Positions 1-5,872 of a stretch of 5,872 bases of DNA are shown here, in pieces. A program made the translations under genes and the position numbers. Position 1 is the stretch's first letter. Every line of letters begins with the position of its first letter. The notes beneath the pieces are model-generated. The model ran no database searches. It was given only the letters and a program-made list of their open reading frames with translations, and was not told the origin of the DNA. Origin of the DNA: CAIKZJ01 sp964626015 (GTDB taxonomy: Bacteria; Bacteroidota; Ignavibacteria; Tepidaquicellales; Tepidaquicellaceae); contig CAZVCC010000101.1 of NCBI GenBank assembly GCA_964626015.1, positions 1 to 5,872 of the forward strand. The letters are read 5' to 3'.

Positions 1-1132
1 TTATGCCTCCTTCTTTTATAAGAAATCTTGGAAGACCGCTCAGGCTGCCGTCAACAAGGCGGGCAGTTCTTCTTTCTGATATGCTACCGAGCTCGGCAAC
101 GGCAATCTTCAAGAAATCAGAAGCGAGAGCAAGTGGTTCCCCGTGAAAATTTCCTCCTTCAAGGTGTTCTTTTTCTTTTGCAAAGATTAAAGGATTATCG
201 GTAACGGAATTGATTTCAGTATTAAGAACATTCAGGCAATAATTAATTGCATCTTTTACAGCACCATGCACCTGAGGAATACACCTGATAGAGTAAGCGT
301 CCTGAACTCTCGGACAGTCTTCATGTGATTTAATAATGCCGCTGTTATAAAGCAATTTTCTCAAATTTTCTGCAGAAGCAATCTGTCCTTTGTGCGGGCG
401 AATTTTCTGAATACGTTCGTCGTAGGCAGTATCAGTGCTTTTAGTAGCTTCAACAGTGACAGCACCTGCTATATCGGCAAGTTTCGAAAGTTTAACGGCT
501 TCCTGTAGAGAAAGACACAGATAGCTGCTCATCATTTGAGTGCCATTGATAAGCGCAAGCCCTTCTTTTGAAGAAAGAGAAAATGGTTTAAGACCAGCCC
601 TTTTGAGAGCATCTCTGCTTATCAGTATTTTGCCTTTATACTTAGTTAAACCTTCACCGAGAAAAGCAGAAGCAAGATGTGCCAGCGGTGCAAGGTCGCC
701 GGAACAACCAACAGAACCCTGTTGAGGAATAACAGGAATAAGGCGAGCATTAAAGAATTTCAAAAGGAACTCTATTAATTCATACCGAACGCCTGAATGT
801 CCCTGAATAAGCGAGTTGATACGAAACAGAATCATCAGGCGAACAACTTCATCTTCAATAGTTGAGCCGACACCGGTAGAATGTGACAGGATAAGATTCC
901 GTTGAAGTTCTTCGGTTTGATTCTGAGAAATAATTACATCTTTAAATTCACCAAAACCGGTATTAATACCGTAGATAACTTCTTCTTTTGCAATCCAGTG
1001 TTCAACAAGCTTTCTTGAATTGCGAACTTTCCTTTCTGCCGGTTTAGAAACTGAAAGTGAATAATTTTCTTTTATTAGTTTAACTGAGTTAATAACATTG
1101 AGATTGCTGCCATTTAGTATAAATTTATTCAT
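1..1132 (-). CDS. hutH: Histidine ammonia-lyase, N-terminal 377 residues (partial)
   Basis: Cytoplasmic enzyme of the first step of histidine degradation: it eliminates ammonia from L-histidine to give urocanate, using an MIO cofactor made by cyclisation of an internal tripeptide. The frame is open from an ATG at 1132 to the left edge. Family enzymes are about 500 residues, so roughly the last quarter, including the late catalytic Glu, is missing. Visible landmarks, hand-numbered, are the active-site Tyr in YGINTGFG (about 54), the Ser-His pair in LILSHSTGVG (83-84) typical of His-specific rather than Phe/Tyr lyases, the MIO loop GSVGCSGDLAPLAH (139-152), NGTQ (196-199), QDAYSIRC (Gln277, Tyr280, Arg283) and GGNFHGEP (Phe329). 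The MIO triad is Cys-Ser-Gly, not the usual Ala-Ser-Gly. Upstream ATGs are out of frame or hit stops, which fixes the start. There is no Shine-Dalgarno. It lies 75 nt downstream of the same-strand gene at 1207-2253, with a terminator between them. No other hut gene is visible. Confidence 0.96.
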   Translation of the reverse strand, partial: MNKFILNGSNLNVINSVKLIKENYSLSVSKPAERKVRNSRKLVEHWIAKEEVIYGINTGFGEFKDVIISQNQTEELQRNLILSHSTGVGSTIEDEVVRLMILFRINSLIQGHSGVRYELIEFLLKFFNARLIPVIPQQGSVGCSGDLAPLAHLASAFLGEGLTKYKGKILISRDALKRAGLKPFSLSSKEGLALINGTQMMSSYLCLSLQEAVKLSKLADIAGAVTVEATKSTDTAYDERIQKIRPHKGQIASAENLRKLLYNSGIIKSHEDCPRVQDAYSIRCIPQVHGAVKDAINYCLNVLNTEINSVTDNPLIFAKEKEHLEGGNFHGEPLALASDFLKIAVAELGSISERRTARLVDGSLSGLPRFLIKEGGI

Positions 1133-1151
1133 ACATGCATTTTAGTGAAAT

Positions 1152-1190
1152 AAAAAATCCGGATTTATAAGATTAATATAAATCCGGATT
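1152..1190 (-). terminator. Rho-independent terminator of the gene at 1207-2253
   Basis: A perfect 14-bp inverted repeat (arms 1156-1169 and 1177-1190, 7-nt loop) is followed on the minus strand by six U and then A and UUU. Each arm also contains the self-complementary core AATCCGGATT, so alternative folds are possible. There is no U-run on the plus side, so the element is directional. It lies 17 nt after the stop codon of the secreted-protein gene and only about 20 nt before the hutH start, so it also occupies the hutH leader. Confidence 0.85.
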
Positions 1191-1206
1191 CATAAAAATT
1201 ATTAAA

Positions 1207-2253
1207 TTATTTTACAAGCATTAATTTCTTTGTGTCAGAGAAACTTGCATCTCCTGTAACGTTCAGTTTGTAAAAATAAACACCGCTGTTTAATTCGCTA
1301 AAGTTTGCATTAACTTCATACTTGCCGGCATTCATATTTTCGCTTACAAGATTTTTAACTTCTCTTCCGTTTATGTCGTAAACTTTCAAAGTAACAAATC
1401 CCGTTTTTGGAATGCTGAAATTGATAGTTGTTGTAGGATTGAAAGGATTCGGATAGTTCTGTGAAAGATTGAAACTTTCTGCAATAGTTGATACAGGATA
1501 TATTGCAGAACCTGTAAACGGCCATGCAATATTTGCCCAGATACCGTCTATATCAAGAATAGCAGCAAGTGCAAAAGAACCTTGCCTCAAAGCAACTCTA
1601 CCAAGGCCTGCAGCGTCAGTTTGAGTGGTAGTCACCGGACCTGCATAAGGTGTGACAGGCTCAACGGCTGGTACGTTGGGTGAAGTAAACACGAATAAAC
1701 TTACTTCATCATCAGTATTTGTACCTGTATTAAATGTATATTTAACTACTAACAAATAAGTCGTACCATAAGATAATCCACCCGGAGTTCCCCATGCGGG
1801 TAAATTAGAAGCACTAATAGAAGATTTGCTGATGCCAAAAGTGAGACCACCTAAAGTATCCTTTGCAAATAAACGAGCAAAATAATTGGTAGTAGAACTT
1901 TGGGGTAACAGAGCAGTAAAATAATCTCCTGTTCCTGCTGCAGAGTCAACCTTTACCATATAAGACATATAAACAGAGCCGCTGGAAATATCACTACCAG
2001 TGAAATTTTTATAATAATCCAAACTGCTTCTATACATCGTTGCACAGTTACCGATTCCTGATTGGGCATAATTAGTGTAAACTAAACCGGGAGATTTTAC
2101 AGGAATATTATTAGTGGTACCGCTAAAAGCTGTCCATCCATGCGATCCTATTGTATCGCCGGCAGGATAGTCGAAATTTTCAATAAATACCTGTGAATTT
2201 ACTGAAGCTGCTACGAAAAGTAATACAAATAAAGATAATAATTTTGTTTTCAT
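1207..2253 (-). CDS. Secreted beta-sandwich protein with T9SS type A sorting domain
   Basis: Predicted exported protein of 348 residues; the specific function is not recognised. Residues 1-20 form a classical signal peptide (Lys at 2 and 4, a hydrophobic core, V-N-S before Gln21). Residues 21 to about 246 resemble a LamG/concanavalin-like beta-sandwich often seen in secreted proteins: they start with ENFDYPAG, contain alternating strands such as YLLVVKYTFNTG (166-177) and EVSLFVF (183-189), and close with LDIDGIWANIAWP (233-245). No catalytic motif is visible. Residues from about 261 to 348 are a T9SS type A sorting domain with LSQNYPNPFNPTT, GREV, SGVYFYKL and terminal KKLMLVK. This tail normally directs passage through the outer membrane and is then cleaved, with release or anchoring on the surface. 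The ATG at 2253 directly precedes the signal peptide; upstream is AT-rich with no Shine-Dalgarno. It is divergent from the gene at 2582 and ends in its own terminator. A carbohydrate- or surface-binding role is possible but is inference. Confidence 0.9.
   Translation of the reverse strand: MKTKLLSLFVLLFVAASVNSQVFIENFDYPAGDTIGSHGWTAFSGTTNNIPVKSPGLVYTNYAQSGIGNCATMYRSSLDYYKNFTGSDISSGSVYMSYMVKVDSAAGTGDYFTALLPQSSTTNYFARLFAKDTLGGLTFGISKSSISASNLPAWGTPGGLSYGTTYLLVVKYTFNTGTNTDDEVSLFVFTSPNVPAVEPVTPYAGPVTTTQTDAAGLGRVALRQGSFALAAILDIDGIWANIAWPFTGSAIYPVSTIAESFNLSQNYPNPFNPTTTINFSIPKTGFVTLKVYDINGREVKNLVSENMNAGKYEVNANFSELNSGVYFYKLNVTGDASFSDTKKLMLVK
1430..1461 (-). repeat. Inverted-repeat partner A, sorting-domain coding stretch
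   Basis: This 32-nt stretch encodes the QNYPNPFNPTT part of the sorting domain. Read on the minus strand it matches plus-strand 5336-5367 at 31 of 32 bases by hand alignment. The two copies are therefore inverted and about 3.9 kb apart. A second, shorter match in the same two tails is 1264-1287 against 5510-5533 (22 of 24), encoding SGVYFYKL. This is coding homology, not a mobile-element terminus. Confidence 0.85.
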
Positions 2254-2321
2254 GATTATTTAATAAAGTTTATAAATATTTTATTTAATATTAAATTTAT
2301 GAATATATTTGAACAAAAACT

Positions 2322-2471
2322 ATGATAAAAGTTGAATTTAACATTAAATTTACATTCGATATAGAATATAAGGTTAAAGTAAATATTTTCGATAAAGCCA
2401 TTTTAAAATCCATGAATTCCAAACAAACAAGAATAATGCAAATAAAATTAAGAAAGGCAGTTTACAATTGA
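2322..2471 (+). CDS. Doubtful 49-residue ORF (hypothetical)
   Basis: An ATG-initiated open frame of 49 codons, ending in TGA, lies inside the divergent intergenic region and ends 110 nt before the next gene. The product starts MIKVEFNIKFTF and is lysine-rich, with alternating polar and hydrophobic residues in its first half as in beta-strands; there is no signal peptide or recognisable motif. There is no Shine-Dalgarno, but neither do the real genes here have one. G+C is about 24 % at both first and third codon positions, so there is no clear coding signature. In DNA this AT-rich, an ORF of this length in one of six frames is not surprising. Most likely chance; recorded because a small protein cannot be excluded. 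Confidence 0.15.
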   Translation: MIKVEFNIKFTFDIEYKVKVNIFDKAILKSMNSKQTRIMQIKLRKAVYN

Positions 2472-2508
2472 TTTTATAGTGTCAAAAGGATAATTTACCA
2501 ACAATCTT

Positions 2509-2516
2509 TATTTTTG
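2509..2516 (+). promoter_or_regulatory. Possible Bacteroidota-type -7 promoter element
   Basis: TATTTTTG matches the TAnnTTTG -7 consensus known for Bacteroidota primary sigma factor promoters. It would place the transcript start near 2523 and give a leader of about 60 nt before the ATG at 2582. No TTTG-like -33 element is seen at the expected distance upstream, and such a motif is easily met by chance in AT-rich DNA, so support is weak. Confidence 0.3.
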
Positions 2517-2581
2517 CACATCCAATTATAATAGATTAGTAAATTAATACATAAGTTTTTTACAAATTAAATTCGAGTAAA

Positions 2582-5581
2582 ATGAAAAAAGCTCTCTCCA
2601 TTTTGGCGATTTTTACGATTGGTTTTATTGTTTTTACCGGTCAAAAATTCGACAATAATGACCCGCGATGGAATCCCCATCCGGCATCGACAAGGTTTAT
2701 TCCTGTCGGTCAGTACGACAATTTACCAAGTTATCCAAATACGGATAATTACGTAAATAAAAATACAAAAAATACATATGTTCAAACACCATTAGGTGTT
2801 ATGGCAGTAAGTCCAAACTTCAGATTACACCCAACTAATGCACCGGGTACACAATCGGAAGTTATAATAACTTCAAGTTTGAACAATCCTAATTTGATGT
2901 TTGGGTCAGCCAACATATTCTGGGGCGGTCCATATTTCAGTACAGGCGGTTATATATCAACAAACGGCGGTATGAATTGGTTCGGTGGTGATACTACTGT
3001 AAGAAATAGTGGTGATCCGGCTCCTATGATTGATAAAGATGGTGTATATTTAATATCTTTTATAACACAAGCATATTCAATGGGTGCAAGTTATTCAACC
3101 AATTTTGGTTTAACTTGGGCACCTGCAGTCACATTTCCTGGAGCAACGACCAGTGCTGATAAAAATTTATCAGGAACAAATTATGCTTCTTCAAGCCCCT
3201 ACTATGGGCATTCATATACAGTGTACACAGAGTTTGGCGGGACGTATACTAACAGAATATTATTTACAAGAACCACAAATAGCGGTGTAAGTTGGTCAAA
3301 TGTTCAGGTTATTAGCCCTCCGCCGGCTTCAGGTCATCACCATCAGGGATGCGACGTTACAGCCGGTCCTGAAGGAAATGTTTATGCAGTATGGGCAAAC
3401 TGTACTTCAAACGGACAGAACTCTACAGAAGATTCTCTTGGTTTTGCAAAATCAACAGACGGCGGTGTAACATGGACAGCAAGAAACAATGCAGCAGATA
3501 TGAACGGAATCAGAGCATCATCATTCGGACCATGGGGAGTTAGAGTGGCAGGATTCCCAAGACTTGATATAGACAGAAGCGGCGGACCGAGAAACGGATG
3601 GATTTATGTAGTAGCACCTGAGAAAAACTTCGCAGGCGGCGATGCAGCAGACATATTTCTATGGAGGTCTTCAGATCAGGGAACGACATGGAGTGCACCT
3701 ACAAGAGTAAATCAGGATGCACCAAACGGAAAACTCCAGTATCATTCAGCAATAAACGTTGATGCCGGAGGCGGAATAAACGTTGTATATCATGACTGCA
3801 GAAATTCAAACAACAATGACTCTGTAGATACGTATGTTAATCGTTCGATTGACGGCGGAGTAACATGGTCAGAAATAAAAGTAAACGACGCTAAATTCAG
3901 ACCAGCACCAATTTCAGGAACAGCTTCAGGATATCAGGGAGACTACATTGGAATCACCTCAGCAAACGGTAAAATATTTCCGAACTGGGCAGACAACAGA
4001 GTCGGCAGATATCAGTCATGGGCAGCAACAATAACGCTTGATGCAGGTCCGCTTATGCCATTTAACTTACAGAGCCCTGTGGCAGGAACAACTTTAACAT
4101 CTATACCGGGATCGACGACACCCGTAACGATAAACTGGGATACATCGAGAGCTAATGCAAGTTACAAATGGATATTTGGTACTGCATTACCAGCAAGAAT
4201 TCATACTATTTCTGCGGGTACGAATTCAATTACAATGACACTAGGTCAGTTAGACGTATTACTTGGAGGACTTGGACTTAATCAGGGCGATTCTATATCA
4301 GGTTCGTGGGATGTATGGGCATTCAGAGGCAATGACCCGCTATACGATTCATTGAAATCAGCAAACGGTCCAAGAGCAATTACTTTAAAGAGACAGAAAC
4401 CGGCGTTGACACCATTCGCACTTGTCAGCCCTGTTTCGGGTGCAAAAATTGAAACTGCTGGCGGCAGCAACGCACCTGTTGTTATTAACTGGAGAAAGTC
4501 AGGAGCAGGTACAACTTATAAGTGGTTCTATGCTTCACCTAACTTCAGCAGTGCATCAAATATTAAGTTCCGTCTGCCTGCTGATAATACAGGTTTTGAC
4601 TCCACTTTATCAACGACATCAAATGCACTTGACGGAATGCTGTCAGGAATCGGTGTAGCCATGGGTGACTCATCAGTAGGTCAATGGAGAGTTTATGCTT
4701 ATTCAGGAAACGATTCACTTGCATCATCACAAACAAATAACATTACTTTCAAGAGACTTCCGATAGCAACAGCATGTATCGGAACGGGAACAACATCAAC
4801 AAGTTATCCGTTCTACACACTCTATGAAGACTCAAGAACACAGATGCTGTACACGGCAGCAGAAATTACGGCAGCAGGCGGTTCCGCAGGATTTATCAAC
4901 AGACTCGGATTCACAATCTTAACTGTCGGCTCACCAGCTATGAGCGGATTCTCTGTAAAAATGCAGACAATAACCGGAACAACTATCTCGACATGGACAA
5001 CAACAGGATGGTCAGAAGTATATACTTCTTCAGCTTATACTCCTCCGGGAACAGGACTTCAATACATTGACCTTGCAACACCATACTTCTGGAATGGAAC
5101 AGGAAGCTTGTTAATAGAAGTATGTTTTGATAATGCAGATTGGTCAGGAAACAGCACCGTTGCCGGAACAACTCAGACGGGAACGGTTGTACACAATCAT
5201 GTTGACGGAAGTTCAGGATGCACCTTAACAGCTACATCAACGGCTTCAACACGTCCTAATATATGTCTTGTTCTTAACACAGGTGTAGGTGTAAATCCGG
5301 CAGGTTCAACAGTACCGCAGGTTTACTCATTAAGCCAGAACTATCCGAATCCGTTCAATCCTACAACGAAGATAAACTTTGCATTACCAAAGCAAGGACT
5401 TGTCACGTTGAAGATTTATGACATTCTCGGCAGAGAAGTAAGAACACTCGTAAACGAAATCAAGACAGCAGGCAACTATACGGTTGATTTTAATGCTTCA
5501 GAATACTCAAGCGGTGTTTACTTCTACAAACTGGAATCAAGCGGTTTTAGTGATATTAAGAAAATGATGCTTGTTAAATAA
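2582..5581 (+). CDS. Large secreted BNR/Asp-box beta-propeller protein with T9SS sorting domain
   Basis: Predicted exported modular protein of 999 residues. Residues 1-20 are a signal peptide. Six Asp-box motifs (S/T-x-D/N-x-G-x-x-W) start at residues 126, 172, 231, 291, 363 and 422, spaced 46 to 72 apart, as expected for one per blade of a six-bladed sialidase-fold propeller. The propeller closes with a QGDYIG...NWADNR segment (452-472). No clear FRIP motif or arginine triad is visible, so sialidase activity should not be assumed. Residues 489-604 and 607-725 are two related repeats that look like immunoglobulin-type folds. Residues of about 728-900 form a separate module with four Cys (732, 848, 880, 895) ending in TRPNICLVL. 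Residues from about 915 to 999 are the T9SS type A sorting domain (LSQNYPNPFNPTT, GREV, SGVYFYKL, KKMMLVK). The start directly precedes the signal peptide; no Shine-Dalgarno is visible. It is a single gene with its own terminator. Likely a surface-displayed or released binding or hydrolytic protein with unknown ligand. Confidence 0.93.
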   Translation: MKKALSILAIFTIGFIVFTGQKFDNNDPRWNPHPASTRFIPVGQYDNLPSYPNTDNYVNKNTKNTYVQTPLGVMAVSPNFRLHPTNAPGTQSEVIITSSLNNPNLMFGSANIFWGGPYFSTGGYISTNGGMNWFGGDTTVRNSGDPAPMIDKDGVYLISFITQAYSMGASYSTNFGLTWAPAVTFPGATTSADKNLSGTNYASSSPYYGHSYTVYTEFGGTYTNRILFTRTTNSGVSWSNVQVISPPPASGHHHQGCDVTAGPEGNVYAVWANCTSNGQNSTEDSLGFAKSTDGGVTWTARNNAADMNGIRASSFGPWGVRVAGFPRLDIDRSGGPRNGWIYVVAPEKNFAGGDAADIFLWRSSDQGTTWSAPTRVNQDAPNGKLQYHSAINVDAGGGINVVYHDCRNSNNNDSVDTYVNRSIDGGVTWSEIKVNDAKFRPAPISGTASGYQGDYIGITSANGKIFPNWADNRVGRYQSWAATITLDAGPLMPFNLQSPVAGTTLTSIPGSTTPVTINWDTSRANASYKWIFGTALPARIHTISAGTNSITMTLGQLDVLLGGLGLNQGDSISGSWDVWAFRGNDPLYDSLKSANGPRAITLKRQKPALTPFALVSPVSGAKIETAGGSNAPVVINWRKSGAGTTYKWFYASPNFSSASNIKFRLPADNTGFDSTLSTTSNALDGMLSGIGVAMGDSSVGQWRVYAYSGNDSLASSQTNNITFKRLPIATACIGTGTTSTSYPFYTLYEDSRTQMLYTAAEITAAGGSAGFINRLGFTILTVGSPAMSGFSVKMQTITGTTISTWTTTGWSEVYTSSAYTPPGTGLQYIDLATPYFWNGTGSLLIEVCFDNADWSGNSTVAGTTQTGTVVHNHVDGSSGCTLTATSTASTRPNICLVLNTGVGVNPAGSTVPQVYSLSQNYPNPFNPTTKINFALPKQGLVTLKIYDILGREVRTLVNEIKTAGNYTVDFNASEYSSGVYFYKLESSGFSDIKKMMLVK
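4046..4756 (+). repeat. Tandem pair of ~115-residue domains within the propeller protein
   Basis: Copy 1 (4046-4393, residues 489-604) and copy 2 (4400-4756, residues 607-725) share an order of motifs: PF-x-L-x-SPV-x-G near the start, PV-x-INW, a YKW strand, then LD-x-LL-x-GLG-like (LDVLLGGLGL against LDGMLSGIGV), a Gly-Asp-Ser turn, a WDVWAF/WRVYAY strand, GND, and ITLKRQ/ITFKRL at the end. They are diverged at protein level, so this is an old domain duplication. The late LGL...W-x-V-x-A pattern recalls the Ig-like domains of SusE-type outer-membrane binding proteins; that resemblance is from memory and unproven. Confidence 0.8.
5336..5367 (+). repeat. Inverted-repeat partner B, sorting-domain coding stretch
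   Basis: Plus-strand copy of the stretch coding QNYPNPFNPTT, matching the minus strand of 1430-1461 at 31 of 32 bases (the mismatch is at 5353). It lies at the start of the T9SS sorting domain of the propeller protein. The surrounding tails are about two thirds identical at protein level (58 of about 88 aligned positions by hand). Confidence 0.85.
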
Positions 5582-5604
5582 TGTTTGACATTTCATGATA
5601 TTTT

Positions 5605-5638
5605 AAAGGCGGTCAAGTTGGCCGCCTTTTTTCTTTTT
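5605..5638 (+). terminator. Rho-independent terminator of the propeller gene
   Basis: A 10-bp stem with one G-U wobble (arms 5605-5614 and 5620-5629), GC-rich in the middle, with a 5-nt AAGTT loop. It is followed by a run of six T (5627-5632, partly in the stem), then C and TTTTT. It begins 23 nt after the stop codon. The opposite strand lacks an equivalent U-run, so it serves the plus-strand gene only. Confidence 0.92.
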
Positions 5639-5872
5639 GCTGCTTTTCAGGAGAATCATTTCTATACAGATTTCACGGGTTCAATGAGAAATAATTAAAT
5701 TTTATCAATTATAATATTTTTTTAAAATTATTGTTTTTTAAAAAAGTGCAAACAATTATTAAATATATGTTGATTATAAAATAGGAAAAGGATAAATTAA
5801 TTATACTGAATAAAAAGTTTAATTAGTTAATCCTTAAAAAGTCTTTAAGCTGTTTGAATTTTTGATTTTTGA
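5639..5872. other. AT-rich intergenic DNA at the right edge
   Basis: These 234 nt hold no gene I can support. They are dominated by A/T tracts, including a T6A6-type palindrome near 5735-5745. On the minus strand a short open frame enters from the right edge and stops near 5825, ending LKDFLRIN. It could be the tail of a neighbouring gene, but about 15 codons are not enough to call it. Confidence 0.6.

Larger units (their letters stand above)
2254..2581. other. Divergent AT-rich intergenic region
   Basis: This 328-nt gap separates the start codons of two divergent secreted-protein genes, so it must hold promoters for both. It is strikingly AT-rich. It contains an imperfect direct repeat (2284-2300 and 2337-2353, 15 of 17 matching, 53 nt apart), the first copy of which includes a palindrome of T/A only, a possible -7 element for the plus-strand gene at 2509-2516, and a 49-codon ORF at 2322-2471. 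I see no convincing minus-strand promoter, RNA gene or riboswitch. Confidence 0.7.

Noticed and set aside
540..725. Plus-strand ORF of 61 codons
   Set aside because: It lies antisense inside hutH, whose frame carries all the expected lyase motifs; the product has no recognisable features.
2254..2581. Small RNA, riboswitch or CRISPR-like array in the divergent region
   Set aside because: No GC-containing stems, no regularly spaced repeats and no terminator are visible; only two AT-rich repeat copies are present.
4282..4470. Minus-strand ORF of 62 codons
   Set aside because: Antisense to the propeller gene across its tandem repeats; no start signal or motif.
4422..4658. Plus-strand ORF of 78 codons
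   Set aside because: Alternative frame inside the second tandem repeat of the propeller gene; its composition is what frame-shifted reading of that repeat gives.
4983..5171. Minus-strand ORF of 62 codons
   Set aside because: Antisense to the four-cysteine module of the propeller gene; no independent support.
1430..5367. Composite transposon bounded by the inverted 32-nt repeats
   Set aside because: The repeats lie inside conserved coding sequence of sorting domains, there is no transposase, and no target-site duplication is seen.
5733..5746. T6A6-type palindrome as a second terminator or operator
   Set aside because: It is pure A/T in an A/T-rich stretch, has no GC stem, and a strong terminator already lies upstream at 5605-5638.
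5825..5872. C-terminal end of a minus-strand gene entering from the right edge (ends LKDFLRIN)
   Set aside because: Only about 15 codons are visible in very AT-rich DNA, too few to separate from chance.

Overview
The window looks like chromosomal sequence from a member of the Bacteroidota/Ignavibacteriota group, most likely an Ignavibacteria-type bacterium. The main evidence is two secreted proteins that end in the same type IX secretion system (T9SS) type A sorting domain. Its wording (LSQNYPNPFNPTT, GREV, SGVYFYKL, KK-x-MLVK) is typical of Ignavibacteria. The intergenic DNA is very AT-rich, and none of the three main genes has a Shine-Dalgarno sequence. Both points fit this group, but the placement rests on recall, not a search.

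Layout. Positions 1-1132 (minus) hold the first 377 codons of a histidine ammonia-lyase gene (hutH), which runs off the left edge. Positions 1133-1206 form a short gap with a perfect 14-bp hairpin followed by a U-run on the minus strand, an intrinsic terminator for the next gene. Positions 1207-2253 (minus) encode a 348-residue secreted protein: signal peptide, a beta-sandwich (LamG/concanavalin-like) region, and a T9SS tail. Positions 2254-2581 are a divergent AT-rich intergenic region with a possible Bacteroidota-type -7 promoter element and a doubtful 49-codon ORF. Positions 2582-5581 (plus) encode a 999-residue modular secreted protein: signal peptide, a six-Asp-box beta-propeller, two tandem repeats of about 115 residues, a C-terminal module of about 170 residues with four cysteines, and a T9SS tail. 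A strong intrinsic terminator follows at about 5605-5638, and the rest is AT-rich DNA with no supported gene.

How the genes relate. HutH is cytoplasmic catabolism (L-histidine to urocanate plus ammonia) and has no evident link to the two exported proteins. Those two are divergently transcribed and share only the export/anchoring tail, so they are probably independent T9SS cargo for the cell surface or medium, with unknown ligands. I see no CRISPR array, tRNA, rRNA, insertion sequence or phage gene, and no convincing new biological system. The points most worth checking are the Cys-Ser-Gly version of the HutH cofactor triad, the terminator lying just before the hutH start codon, the near-identical inverted 32-nt stretch in the two sorting-domain genes, and an abrupt change in glycine codon use that coincides with a change in Asp-box type inside the propeller.
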